NCBI GenBank assembly: GCA_963828405.1
Contig: CAWHEG010000031.1
Location: 2,728,001 to 2,792,000, forward strand
Direction of reading: 5' to 3'
Length of the DNA: 64,000 nt
From: JANMJD01 sp963828405
GTDB lineage: Bacteria; Actinomycetota; Acidimicrobiia; Acidimicrobiales; Ilumatobacteraceae
The position numbers and the translations under genes were made by a program. Shown here one piece after another: positions 1-8,699 of the stretch. Numbering within the stretch: position 1 is the first letter of the stretch; the number at the start of each line of letters is the position of its first letter. The notes beneath the pieces were generated by a model that saw nothing but the letters and a program-made list of their open reading frames with translations, was not told the DNA's origin and ran no database searches.

Positions 1-87
1 GCGGGGCGGCCGACTCGTCGAGGAGCTCGGCCCGTACATCGAACCGGTCCAACTTCAAGTCGTCTGTCGCCAGCTCTGGAGCTCGTT

Positions 88-1392
88 GTGATCATGAACT
101 CGACCGCCCGCTTCCCGGAGACCATCGACCTCGAGCACGTGGTCGCGCTCGGCAACGTCGACGAGTCCCTCGCCAGCTTCTATGCCGACGCCGTCGCCGC
201 GGCGGCTGCAGGCACCGGTGTCACCGAGCGGGAGATCCGGGCGTGGGTCGATGAGGAGCTGATCAGCGAGCAGGGCTTCCGGACCCAGGCGCTGGAGGGG
301 CCGGGACGCAACGGCACCCTCGTTCTCGTCGCGCTGGAGAACGCCCATGTGATCCGCGCCGACTCCCGCCGCGGCGCCCAGTGGTACGAGCTCGCCCATG
401 ACCGCCTCGTCGGCCCGGTGCGGGAGAGCAACGCTGCGTGGAGGCTGGCGAACCTGTCGGGCGCCCAGCTCGATGCGATCGCCTGGGAGCGCCAGGGACG
501 ACCGGACGAACTCCTGGCGACCGGGGATGGACTGACGGCGGCAACCGCGTGGGCTGCCGCTCACCCGGACGACGTCCTACCGGCGGACGGCGAGTATCTC
601 GAGGCATCACGACGACGCGAGCGGGAGCTGCTGGCGATGGCTCGGACGTCACGTCGGGCTCGGACCCGCGGGGCGATGGCGATCGGCCTGGCGATCGCCA
701 TGGCCTTCGCCGGCTTCATCATCCTGGGCACCCGCGCCGTTGCCGCTCGGGCCCGCCAGGATGCGGACCGCAAGGCGGAACTGGCCGTGACCTCGGAGGC
801 CGCGGCGAAGCAGTCCGAGGAGAAGGCGAGGGAGGCGGCCGCCGAGGCCGAGAAGCAGCGGCAGATCGCCCTGGATAAAGCGATCGACGCTCAGGAGTCG
901 GAAGCGAAGGCGCAGCGGGCGGCGGCCGATGCACGGGACTCGGAGGAGAAGGCGAAGGCCGCGGCGGCCGACGCACTGAGGTCCGAGCGCGAGGCGCAGC
1001 GTGCTGCGGCCGACGCCCGGATCTCGGAGGAGTCGGCCACGGCGGCGGCCAAGGACGCCGAGGCACAGCGGGGCAAGGCCGACGCGGCTGCGCAGGAGGC
1101 CATCCGTCAGCGGGCGCGTGCCGTCGCGGCGGCGGCAGATGCGAGGACTGCACGCGACGAAGCGGTGCGGGGCAAGATCGCCTGCTCCGAGGCGGTCGAT
1201 CAGGCACGCAGGACGTTCTTCGAACGTATGCAGATCGTCGTCGATTCGTTGATCGTCGAACCGATCCTCACCGGGGAGTATCCCAACTACTCCATCAACG
1301 CCCAGGCAGAGGTCGAATACATGAGCAAGCGGGTCCAGGAGTTCTACGACGAGTTCAACGCGGCGACCGCAGGTCCCTGTTATGCGTCGTAG
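88..1392 (+). CDS. C-terminal part of an nSTAND-type NTPase, frameshifted and cut by the window edge
   Basis: The product reads as the tail of an nSTAND1-type signalling ATPase. The family hallmark WYELAHDRLV lies near residues 98-107 and is followed by VR..NAAWR. One hydrophobic helix (about residues 196-215) comes next, then some 140 residues rich in Ala, Lys, Glu and Arg (about 750-1160) that should form a long coiled coil, then a short globular tail. No WD40 repeats follow. Bases 2-88 encode, one frame over, the expected preceding family motif (PVQLQVVCRQLW) and end in TGA at 89-91. The GTG at 88 is therefore probably not the true start; a one-base shift separates the two parts. This is a sequencing indel or a dead gene. 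The signal it senses is unknown. Confidence 0.6.
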   Translation: MIMNSTARFPETIDLEHVVALGNVDESLASFYADAVAAAAAGTGVTEREIRAWVDEELISEQGFRTQALEGPGRNGTLVLVALENAHVIRADSRRGAQWYELAHDRLVGPVRESNAAWRLANLSGAQLDAIAWERQGRPDELLATGDGLTAATAWAAAHPDDVLPADGEYLEASRRRERELLAMARTSRRARTRGAMAIGLAIAMAFAGFIILGTRAVAARARQDADRKAELAVTSEAAAKQSEEKAREAAAEAEKQRQIALDKAIDAQESEAKAQRAAADARDSEEKAKAAAADALRSEREAQRAAADARISEESATAAAKDAEAQRGKADAAAQEAIRQRARAVAAAADARTARDEAVRGKIACSEAVDQARRTFFERMQIVVDSLIVEPILTGEYPNYSINAQAEVEYMSKRVQEFYDEFNAATAGPCYAS

Positions 1393-1467
1393 CGGGGGCG
1401 GTCACCACAACGGCAGCGATTCGTTCTCCCCGATGGGTTGACCGTCCGACATCGGGCGGCTGTCGCG

Positions 1468-2550
1468 TTAGCGGTCCGTGGGCGTCCCGAGTTCGGCGCG
1501 CACCTGGGCAGCACCTTGCGCCAAGGCCGCGAGCTTGGCGAAGGCGACCGACCTCGAGAGGTACTTCATCCCGCAGTCGGGAGCCGCGATCAACCGCTCC
1601 GGGGGCAGCACCTCCAGGGCCGCGCGTAGCCGGTCGGCGATCACGGCCGGCGGTTCGACGTCGTCCGTCGAGAGGTCGACGACGCCGAGCACGATCGTCT
1701 TCGCCGCAACCGGCTGGAGCACCGACGGGTCGAGCCGGGGTTGGGCGAACTCGACGGCCAGCTGGTCGGCGGCACAGTCGGCCAGCTCGGCGAGGAACGG
1801 GTAGCCGCCGCTCTTGTCGGACACGTACGCGGCGTAGCCGTAGCAGGTGTGCAGCACCGTGGTGGCGTGGACGCCTTCGAGGGCGCGATTGATGGCCTCC
1901 ACGGCGAAGGTCCGCGCCACCTCGGCGTTCGCCTGCAGGTACGGCTCGTCGAGCTGCACGATGTCGATGCCCGCTGCCACGAGGTCGACGAGCTCCTGTT
2001 GGATGGCCTCGGCATAGGCGAATGCAAGGGAGCGCTGATCGGGGTAGTACTCGTTCTGCGCCAGCTGGCTCAGCGTGAACGGGCCGGGCACGGTGACCTT
2101 CGTGACCCGGTCCGTGGCCGCGCGCAGGAACTGGGCCGCACCGAGCTCCACCGGCGCTCCACGGCGGATCGGGCCACTCACCAAGGGCACCGTCGATCGA
2201 CCGCCGACTCGGTTGACACCCTCGCCCAAGCGGTGGCGATCGACGCCGTCGAGCGCGTTGGCGAAGTGGTTGAAGTAGCTCTCTCGCCGGATCTCACCGT
2301 CGGTGATGATGTCGATCCCAGCCCGCGACTGATCCTGGATGGCCAGCAGTGTCGCCGCGTCCAACGCTTCGTCGAGCTCGTCGGGCGCGATCCGCCACAC
2401 ATCGGCGGCGCTGGTGCGGGGAACGCCCTTGTGCAGCAGCATGGCTCGATCGACCAACCACGACGGCTGCGGGTAGCTGCCGATGACCGCCGTCGGGATC
2501 AGTGGCAGCGCGGCGACCCGCCTCCCGCCATCCTCAGCGCCAGAGGTCAT
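1468..2550 (-). CDS. Cobalamin-independent methionine synthase (MetE) C-terminal-like methyltransferase
   Basis: This 360-residue protein matches the catalytic (beta/alpha)8 barrel of the UROD/MetE-like superfamily without the N-terminal half of full-length MetE. Family landmarks are TAVIGSYPQP near the N-terminus, DIITDGEIRRES and the zinc-site motif LHTCYG (His234, Cys236), with the third thiol ligand in APDCGMKY (Cys326). Such stand-alone barrels transfer methyl or other alkyl groups between thiols, often on substrates other than homocysteine, so the exact substrate is not predictable. The gene starts 6 bases after the stop of the VOC gene and is probably co-transcribed with it. No clear Shine-Dalgarno precedes the ATG. 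Confidence 0.8.
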   Translation of the reverse strand: MTSGAEDGGRRVAALPLIPTAVIGSYPQPSWLVDRAMLLHKGVPRTSAADVWRIAPDELDEALDAATLLAIQDQSRAGIDIITDGEIRRESYFNHFANALDGVDRHRLGEGVNRVGGRSTVPLVSGPIRRGAPVELGAAQFLRAATDRVTKVTVPGPFTLSQLAQNEYYPDQRSLAFAYAEAIQQELVDLVAAGIDIVQLDEPYLQANAEVARTFAVEAINRALEGVHATTVLHTCYGYAAYVSDKSGGYPFLAELADCAADQLAVEFAQPRLDPSVLQPVAAKTIVLGVVDLSTDDVEPPAVIADRLRAALEVLPPERLIAAPDCGMKYLSRSVAFAKLAALAQGAAQVRAELGTPTDR

Positions 2551-2556
2551 CCGCGA

Positions 2557-3099
2557 TCAGCGGTACGTGTTGTTGCTGGTGTGATCGCCGTCCAACCACT
2601 TCACCAGGTCGGCATGAGCCGAGCTCGCCCGGGTCGCCGAGATGGCGTCCGCCTCCGGGTGGTCGGCGGTCAGTTCGACGAGCAGCCCGTTCGGATCCCG
2701 GACGTACAGCGACCGGCAGTATCCGTGCTCGAGCACGAACGTGTCCGGATCGGTGTAGCCGGCGTCGCTCAGTCGCTCGGCCACCTCGTGCTGGGTGTCG
2801 TTGTCGACCTTCAGCGCGATGTGCGAGAACGGTGTCTGGGGCATCGTCGGGCCGAAGAGCTCCTGGTCCTCCGGGTTGGCGAACTGGAAGAAGGCCAGCG
2901 CGCTGCCGTCGGCGAGGCCGAAGAACGTGTGGCAGTAGACGCGCTCCGCACCGAACAGCTCGTCGGTCTCACTCCAGGTCGCCACGAGCGGCAATCCGAT
3001 GAGGTCCTCGTAGAACCGACGGGTCGCCTCCTGGTCTCGGGTGACCCACGCGTTGTGGTGCAGGCGTGCAACTCTGGTCGTGCGCATCGTCTCGGTCAT
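2557..3099 (-). CDS. VOC-superfamily (glyoxalase/dioxygenase-like) protein
   Basis: A 180-residue protein with two beta-alpha-beta-beta-beta modules of the vicinal-oxygen-chelate fold. Candidate metal ligands are His in RLHHNAWV at the start, His in FSHIALKV in the middle, and Glu in LLVELT near the end. The ATG at 3099 is chosen because GGAGG lies 5 bases upstream of it; an earlier in-frame ATG at 3123 has no such site. The family includes glyoxalase I, extradiol dioxygenases and isomerases, and the sequence alone does not choose among them. It is followed at once by the MetE-like gene, so the two may act on the same small molecule. Confidence 0.8.
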   Translation of the reverse strand: MTETMRTTRVARLHHNAWVTRDQEATRRFYEDLIGLPLVATWSETDELFGAERVYCHTFFGLADGSALAFFQFANPEDQELFGPTMPQTPFSHIALKVDNDTQHEVAERLSDAGYTDPDTFVLEHGYCRSLYVRDPNGLLVELTADHPEADAISATRASSAHADLVKWLDGDHTSNNTYR

Positions 3100-3241
3100 G
3101 CCAACCTCCGATCTCGGCTGCAACGTAGCAAGTTCCGTACGGCCCGATCACCTCCGCGGGGGCTCACCGACTTCGGTGGTGGCCGTTGCTCGCCTAGTCT
3201 CGGCGACGATGGCATTCGGCCATCTGGAAAGGACGGCACTC

Positions 3242-3775
3242 GTGGGTCTTCCCATCGCTCCCGGCGCATTCGGCATCGACACCGTGCACTCCCAGCTCGG
3301 GTTCGGCGTCAGGCACCTCGGAATCTCGACCGTGCGCGGCACCTTCGACCGCTTCAGCGGTGCGCTTTTCGTCGGAGAGACCCTGGCGGACACCGTGGTG
3401 ACGATCGAGGCGGAGATGGCCTCGATCAACAGCGGGAACACGATGCGCGACCAGCACGTGCACGGCGCCGATTTCCTGGATGTCGCCAACCATCCCCAGA
3501 TGTCGTTCCGCTCGACGTCGATCACCGAGTCCGGGGCGGGTTACACGATGGTCGGAGACCTGATCATCAGGGGCGTGACCCATCCGATCGTCCTCGAGGC
3601 GACCTACAACGGTGGGGCGTTGTTCCCGATGGACCAGGCGACGCACCATGGGTTCTCGGCGACGGGCGTGATCAGCCGTAGTGCATACGGTGTGAGCTAC
3701 GGCGTGCCTTTGGTCAGTGACGACGTCACGCTCACACTCGAAGTGCAGTTCATCAAGCCAGCGGTCGACGCCTGA
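3242..3775 (+). CDS. YceI-family lipid-binding protein
   Basis: A 177-residue YceI protein, the usual family length, forming a lipocalin-like beta barrel that in characterised members binds polyisoprenoids. Diagnostic segments are FGIDTVHSQLGFGVRHLGIS at the N-terminus, MRDQHVHGADFLDVANHP in the middle, and GDLIIRGVTHPIVLEA. The GTG at 3242 is preferred because AAAGGA lies 8 bases upstream; an ATG at 3209 would add 11 residues. No export signal is visible, as in many actinobacterial members. It is transcribed away from the VOC gene, so the 3100-3241 interval must hold both promoters. Confidence 0.85.
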   Translation: MGLPIAPGAFGIDTVHSQLGFGVRHLGISTVRGTFDRFSGALFVGETLADTVVTIEAEMASINSGNTMRDQHVHGADFLDVANHPQMSFRSTSITESGAGYTMVGDLIIRGVTHPIVLEATYNGGALFPMDQATHHGFSATGVISRSAYGVSYGVPLVSDDVTLTLEVQFIKPAVDA

Positions 3776-3778
3776 CGA

Positions 3779-4397
3779 TGAGTCGCCCCGGATCGTCGCT
3801 CGGCGTCGAGGCTCCGCAGTCGACGTTCGTCGTCGCCATGGTCGAGCCCGATGGCACCGTTCTGATCGGGGATCGAGTCGAGGCCGACGCCCACCCGATC
3901 GAACCTCGCCGACCCGAACGCACCGTCGCCCGCGAACCGGTCGGCATGGTACTCCCACCTTCGCTGAGGTCCCGCTTCTCGCCTACCGATCAGCAGCCGC
4001 TGAGCGGCGTCGGCCGGTTCACATTCCGGACGCCACGCGAGCGGCCACGTGGTCGGCAGCGGCGAGTGCCAGTGGCGAGCTTGCGTTGGTTAGTCGCGTC
4101 CGGGGCAGTCGTGGCGGACTGCACGATCGCGGCGATATGGATCGCCCAGTTCAGTTGGCGGCATCCGGCCGGGTTGACCCGCTAGCGGTGCATGTCCCCG
4201 CTGGACGCGTCGACGGGACGGGCGACGAACCAGACCAACACGAATTCCGCGACGCTGCCGCGTTGCGTCTCGGACGACATCGGACGGTACGAGACGGCAC
4301 GAAATGGCACACAAAAGACCAGCTCGGAGGCAGTACAGACGAAATCCGACCTCGCCGAAGCGGAGAGGCTCCGAGCGACGGCCGGACGGTCGCTGCC
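3779..4397. other. Region without a convincing gene
   Basis: About 620 bases between the YceI gene and the MazF gene hold no open frame that resembles a protein family. A 135-codon frame (3778-4185, plus strand) and several minus-strand frames are open, but their translations are rich in Arg, Pro and Ser, as expected from GC-rich non-coding DNA. The stretch around 4290-4340 is less GC-rich than its surroundings. It may be a decayed gene or an old insertion next to the toxin-antitoxin module. No repeat or tRNA-like structure was recognised. Confidence 0.4.
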
Positions 4398-4739
4398 CTA
4401 CAGTTCCAGGACGCGCCGGAGGCCGCGTTCGACGTCGTCCATGAGCGTCGGCGGGATGACGCCGGTGTGATCGCCGAGATCGTGCTTGTCAAGGGTGACG
4501 AGCGCCGTGACGTTGACGACGGAGTCGCGGGGGAGTCCGGTGGCCGACGCGGGCAGGAAGACGTTGCCGGGCATGGCGGCCAACCGCGTGTTGGAGGTGA
4601 TGGCCGCGGCGAGCACGGTGCCGAGGCGGCTGCTGTTGTACGAGTTGGCGGAGATGACGAGGACGGGCCGGCGTTTGGCGGGTTTGGAGCCCTCCGGTTC
4701 GCCGAGGTCGGCCCAGTAGATGCGGCCTCGTTCGATCAC
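4398..4739 (-). CDS. MazF/PemK-family endoribonuclease toxin
   Basis: This 113-residue protein has the PemK/MazF fold from end to end: the opening RGRIYWADLGEPEGSKPAKR, the core strand RPVLVISANSYN, and a C-terminal region with GNVFLP, SVVNVTALVTLDK and a final MDDVERGLRRVLEL helix. MazF toxins cut single-stranded mRNA or tRNA at short motifs and are neutralised by a partner antitoxin. The start codon overlaps the antitoxin stop by four bases (ATGA), the usual arrangement for coupled translation. It lies second in a two-gene operon. Confidence 0.9.
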   Translation of the reverse strand: MIERGRIYWADLGEPEGSKPAKRRPVLVISANSYNSSRLGTVLAAAITSNTRLAAMPGNVFLPASATGLPRDSVVNVTALVTLDKHDLGDHTGVIPPTLMDDVERGLRRVLEL

Positions 4740-4984
4740 CAGTCGTCGTCCTGGCCGGCGAGCCGCCGTCGGCCGGCCGAGATGGCGGCGCGGGTGGATT
4801 CGTCGTCACCGTCGAGTGTTGCGAGCGTGTGGTCGATCTGGTCGGTGACCGATGCGGCGTCGAGTTCGTCGAGGTAGCGGGTGGCGGCCCGGGTGAAGAA
4901 CTCCGACCGGCTCATGCCGAGGGCCTGGGCCTTGTGCGTGGCCCGTTCGAAGGTGGGGTCGGGAATGGAGATCGCGGTCTTCAC
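4736..4984 (-). CDS. Antitoxin of the MazF module (ribbon-helix-helix type)
   Basis: An 82-residue protein whose N-terminus, KTAISIPDPTFERATHKAQ, is a typical ribbon-helix-helix DNA-binding strand and helix, followed by GMSRSEFFTRAATRYL. The acidic C-terminal half, ending GQDDDW, would wrap the toxin. The GTG at 4984 is chosen because a TATACT -10 box ends only 7 bases upstream, implying a leaderless message, and because the frame above it lacks family character. Antitoxins of this class normally repress their own promoter; a tandem 10-bp repeat sits over the promoter here. Confidence 0.85.
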   Translation of the reverse strand: MKTAISIPDPTFERATHKAQALGMSRSEFFTRAATRYLDELDAASVTDQIDHTLATLDGDDESTRAAISAGRRRLAGQDDDW

Positions 4985-4991
4985 GCCACCG

Positions 4992-5012
4992 AGTATAACC
5001 GGGTGTAACCGG
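4992..5012 (-). promoter_or_regulatory. Promoter and possible operator of the MazF module
   Basis: On the minus strand TATACT (4997 down to 4992) is a near-consensus -10 box seven bases before the antitoxin GTG. Two tandem 10-bp units (4993-5002 and 5003-5012, gtataaccgg and gtgtaaccgg on the plus strand, one mismatch) cover it and could be the site of autoregulation by the ribbon-helix-helix antitoxin. No good -35 box is visible. Confidence 0.5.
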
Positions 5013-5014
5013 AG

Positions 5015-5269
5015 GGTGAGGAGGAGGACGGCCACACGGTGATCAAGGCGGTGCGCGCGGAGATCAGCGACGCCGCAGTGTCGACGATCCGCCGAGCACC
5101 GGCAGCGAGCCACCGCGCTGCCTCGGCGGCAGCATCATCTTCGAACTTCTCGTCAGTCGCGCGAGTACTTGAGTGCGCCCTCGCGCGACGCGGCCCGTTC
5201 GAGCGTTCCTGCGACGCGACGCCGGCTGGCCATTCGCTTCGTGCCGGTGAAGGACACATCGAACTGATC
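5015..5269 (-). other. Interval with a possible broken small reading frame
   Basis: Between the antitoxin promoter and rnpB, two minus-strand frames look weakly protein-like. One ends LERAASREGALKYSRD at about 5153. The other carries KFEDDAAAEAARWLAAGARR and continues to about 5040, with GC-rich third positions. Joined, they could be one short gene with a shift near 5150, but no family is recognised and no start site stands out. Treat as a possible remnant only. Confidence 0.2.
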
Positions 5270-5657
<388 letters not shown>

Positions 5658-5678
5658 GCGAATGAGCCTAGCCGGCGA

Positions 5679-6530
5679 TCACGCGTCGGCGATGAGGCTG
5701 TTCAGGCTGGGCGTCTCGATGTTCAACTGCGCCCGCTTGGTTTCGTCATCGACGCCGAGCTTGCCGAGCACGATCTGCACGGCACCGAGCGGCCCGAAGG
5801 CACCCGGGATCTGGAACACCTCGATCGGAGCCGGCCCGGCGTTGGTCGCGCCGGCGGCCGTGGTCGTCGTCTCCGGTACGGCTGCGGCGATCGTGATTCC
5901 CTCGGTGTTGACGATGTTGGCAGGGCTGATCAGTCGGGCCAACAGTGCGGCCACCCGATGGTGCACGGCACCGATGGACATCGCCGCGCCCCGCAGTTCG
6001 GGGGCTGACAGCAGGGCGACGAACGACTGGTGTGTCTCGGCGGCCAGCGTGGCGAATGCGTGCAGGAAGCGGGTGGCGTCGTCGGCCTTCGATGATCCGG
6101 CGTTGATCAGGTCGATGGCCTTGCCGACGATGTTGGCGTCGATCACCGCGTTCTTCTGTTCGTACGGCGTACCGCCACCCGCCGTGGTTGCCGCGGCGAG
6201 CGCATCGGCCTGCTGCTGCAGGAGCCCGCGGTAGTGACGGGCGGCGCCGGCGGCCTCGTAGCTGATCACACCGAGACCGAGCACCCGATCGATGGCGTCG
6301 ATGCCGTTGTAGTGCAGCGATGTGGCCGTGCGCAGCAGCCGGGCGTCGGAGATGACATTGCTGGCCGGCTTGGCCAGCGGCGGTGCCGTGCCGATCTGGG
6401 GAATGCCCTCGGCGCCGACGCCGTTCGTGCCCCCGTTCTCCCCGGCGCCACAGGCCGCGAGGACGGCGCCCATGGCAACCGACATTCCGCCGAGGCGCAG
6501 CACGGTGCGGCGATCGAATTCGTTCGACAT
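5679..6530 (-). CDS. Tat-exported ferritin-like lipoprotein (second of a pair)
   Basis: A 283-residue protein beginning SNEFDRRTVLRLGGMSVAMG, a twin-arginine signal, followed by a lipobox (LAAC), so it should be exported folded and lipid-anchored. The remainder is mostly helical with a ferritin-like bundle feel (HYNGIDAIDRVLGLGVISYE, ETHQSFVALL, GAVHHRVAALLARL) and a Thr/Ala-rich linker before the C-terminus. The ATG at 6530 has GGTGGAG eight bases upstream; a GTG at 6539 would overlap the previous stop. It follows the related gene at 6536-7216 in one operon. Whether it binds iron cannot be settled, because the canonical ExxH pairs are not obvious. Confidence 0.65.
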   Translation of the reverse strand: MSNEFDRRTVLRLGGMSVAMGAVLAACGAGENGGTNGVGAEGIPQIGTAPPLAKPASNVISDARLLRTATSLHYNGIDAIDRVLGLGVISYEAAGAARHYRGLLQQQADALAAATTAGGGTPYEQKNAVIDANIVGKAIDLINAGSSKADDATRFLHAFATLAAETHQSFVALLSAPELRGAAMSIGAVHHRVAALLARLISPANIVNTEGITIAAAVPETTTTAAGATNAGPAPIEVFQIPGAFGPLGAVQIVLGKLGVDDETKRAQLNIETPSLNSLIADA

Positions 6531-6535
6531 CAGGA

Positions 6536-7216
6536 TCACTCCACCGGGAAATCGTCAGGGGACAGGGCGGTCGACAGATCCTCGAGCCCGGCGGCGGGCA
6601 TCGGATCGGTGCTGCCGGCGATGGCCGTCAACGTCGTGGCGTGACGAGCCTCCATCGACATGATCGAGGCGATCAGCGCTGCGCCGTCGAGCCCGACGAG
6701 TCGGCCGACGATCGACCCGTGGGTCGCCGTGGCGACGTTCTCGAGCCCGGCGGCCGCCTCGAGGACCTCGGTGGCCGAGCCCGAGGCGAACGGGCCGCCG
6801 ACCGTCTCGATCACCTTGGCGTTCGCCGTCCCCGGAGCATCGCGGCCGAGCAGTGAGGCGAGCGAGTCGGCGTAGGCGCGATGATGCTCGCGCAGCGCGT
6901 GGACGACGGGAACGAGGTCGGTCGGGACGGCGAGGTCCGCCGAGGCGGACCGGTCGATCACAAGGTCGTACGCGGCGACGGCGGCGAGCTCCACGGACTG
7001 GGCGAAGCGGAGCAGTTCGGTGTCCTCGTCGGTCGGTCGACGGGGTGGCGCCGTCGTTGGCGCCTGGGCGCCGGCGGTGACCGCGGCAAGCGGCGCGGAC
7101 GCGGCGACACCTCCGAGGCCGACAGCCTGAAGGAAGCGTCGCCGGCTGCTCGAGCCGTTCACGCCGAAGCTGGTGGCATCCACGGGGGAGGGGTCCTTTC
7201 CTGGCAACGATGACAT
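6536..7216 (-). CDS. Tat-exported ferritin-like domain protein (first of a pair)
   Basis: A 226-residue protein with a twin-arginine signal (SSRRRFLQAVGLGGVAASAP) and no lipobox, followed by a Pro/Thr-rich linker and a ferritin-like four-helix domain: TELLRFAQSVELAAVAAYDL, VVHALREHHRAYADSLASLL and IMSMEARHATTLTAIAG. The EARH and REHHR motifs are plausible di-metal ligands. Proteins of this DUF4439/ferritin-like type are common in Actinobacteria, have no assigned reaction, and often occur in pairs. The ATG at 7216 has no strong Shine-Dalgarno; an internal GTG at 7168 is an alternative but would remove part of the signal region. Confidence 0.75.
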   Translation of the reverse strand: MSSLPGKDPSPVDATSFGVNGSSSRRRFLQAVGLGGVAASAPLAAVTAGAQAPTTAPPRRPTDEDTELLRFAQSVELAAVAAYDLVIDRSASADLAVPTDLVPVVHALREHHRAYADSLASLLGRDAPGTANAKVIETVGGPFASGSATEVLEAAAGLENVATATHGSIVGRLVGLDGAALIASIMSMEARHATTLTAIAGSTDPMPAAGLEDLSTALSPDDFPVE

Positions 7217-7357
7217 CTTGCCCGTCAGCCTTCCCGGCCGGGGGTGGGCGGAGCAATTCTAGGGACTCGACGGCCCAGGAGAACGGATCCGTCGGCCGGA
7301 CCGTCGGCTGCGACGAGAACGGTCGCCCCTGCAGAGCCGACATGACAGGCTGTCGGG

Positions 7358-8624
7358 GTGACGGTGTCCAAGGCGCGACGCGCCCCCGTACTGGTTGTCG
7401 TCGTGCTCGGTCTGGCCGCCTCCGGTTGCAGCGAGTCCGCCGGCGGGCTCACTCCCGCGGTGCCGGTCGTGCCCGTCGCCCGTGCTGAGCCGGCCGACAC
7501 CACCGACTCCGCCACGCCGGCCCAGGTCGATGAGCGGCCGGTGGCGTCGACGGGGGTCCCCGGCGGCGGTGCGGGTACACCTGTCGTCGCGGGAACGGCT
7601 CCTGGGCCGACCCGGGCGTTCACGCTGGCGTTCACCGGCGACACGCTGATGCACCGGCCGCTGGTGGACCAGGCTCGCGACTACGCCTCGGGTGCCGGCT
7701 TCGACTTCGCCCCGATGTTCGCCCGGATCTCGCCGATCGTCAGTTCCGTCGACCTCGCCGTGTGCCACCTCGAAACGCCTGTCGCCCCGCCCGGCGAGAA
7801 TCTCTCGACGTTCCCCTACTACGGCGTGCCCGCCGAGGTGGTCGCAGGTCTGGCCGCGGCCGGCTACGACCGCTGTTCGACAGCCTCCAACCACACGTTC
7901 GACCGGGGCACAGCGGGGATCGATGCGACGATCGGGGCCCTCGAGACCAATGGCTTGGCCCAGTCGGGGATGGCCTCGGATCCCGACGGCACCCCTGCCC
8001 ACCCCGTTCACGGTCAACGGAGTCGTCGTCGCCCACCTCTCCTACACCTTCTCGTTCAACGGGGTGCACGTACCCGCGGCCGAACTCTGGCGGTCGAACC
8101 TCATCGATCCGGCCCGGATCGTCGCTGACGCAGCCGCCGAGCGGGCCGCCGGCGCCGAATACGTCATCGTCAGCCTTCACGCCGGAGACGAAGGGTCGTC
8201 GATGCCCAACGACCAGCAGCGGTGGGTGGCCGAGGCGTTGACGGCGAGCGGCCTGATCGACCTCGTCGTGGGCCATCACGCACACGTGCTGCAGCCGATC
8301 GAGCAGCTCAACGGCCGATGGGTGATGTTCGGTCTCGGCAACCTGATCTCGAACATGCCGACCAGCCCGGACTGGCCGGCCAGCACGCAGGACGGCGCCA
8401 TCGTGCTGGTCGGCGTGGCCCGCGCGCCCGACGGCTCCCTCGTCACCGCCACACCGACGGTGGTGCCGACGTGGGTGGAGCACGGCCGCTACGTCGTTCG
8501 CCCGGTGCTCACGGACCTGGCCGACCCGGGGACCCCCGACGGCCTGCGCCCCGAGCTCGAACGCTCGCTGGCGCGTACGACCCGGGTTCTCGGCAAGTAC
8601 GTGGTCGCCCCACCGTCGACCTGA
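7358..8624 (+). CDS. CapA-family (PGA_cap) lipoprotein with an internal frameshift
   Basis: The start GTG at 7358 gives a lipoprotein signal (VLVVVVLGLAASGC) and a low-complexity linker, then the CapA metallophosphatase-like fold. Motifs are FTLAFTGDTLMHRPLVDQ, CHLETPV, STASNHTFDRGTAGIDAT and, in the second frame, GHHAHVLQPIEQLNGRWVMF. The first frame is family-like up to SDPDGTP (about 7996) and the second from TPFTVNGVVVAHLSY (about 8001), so one extra base, or two missing, in the C-rich stretch 7991-8004 breaks the gene. CapA proteins take part in poly-gamma-glutamate capsule export or related envelope processes. No pgs partner genes are nearby. Confidence 0.75.
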
Positions 8625-8699
8625 CCGGCCGTGGTGCCGCCGGTGACGCCGGCTCCAACCGTCTCGGTAGGCTCGCCGACCGGCGTTACTGTGCAGCGC

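Noticed and set aside
3778..4185. 135-codon open frame after the YceI gene
   Set aside because: Arg/Pro-rich translation with no family resemblance or ribosome site; it looks like composition-driven open frame.
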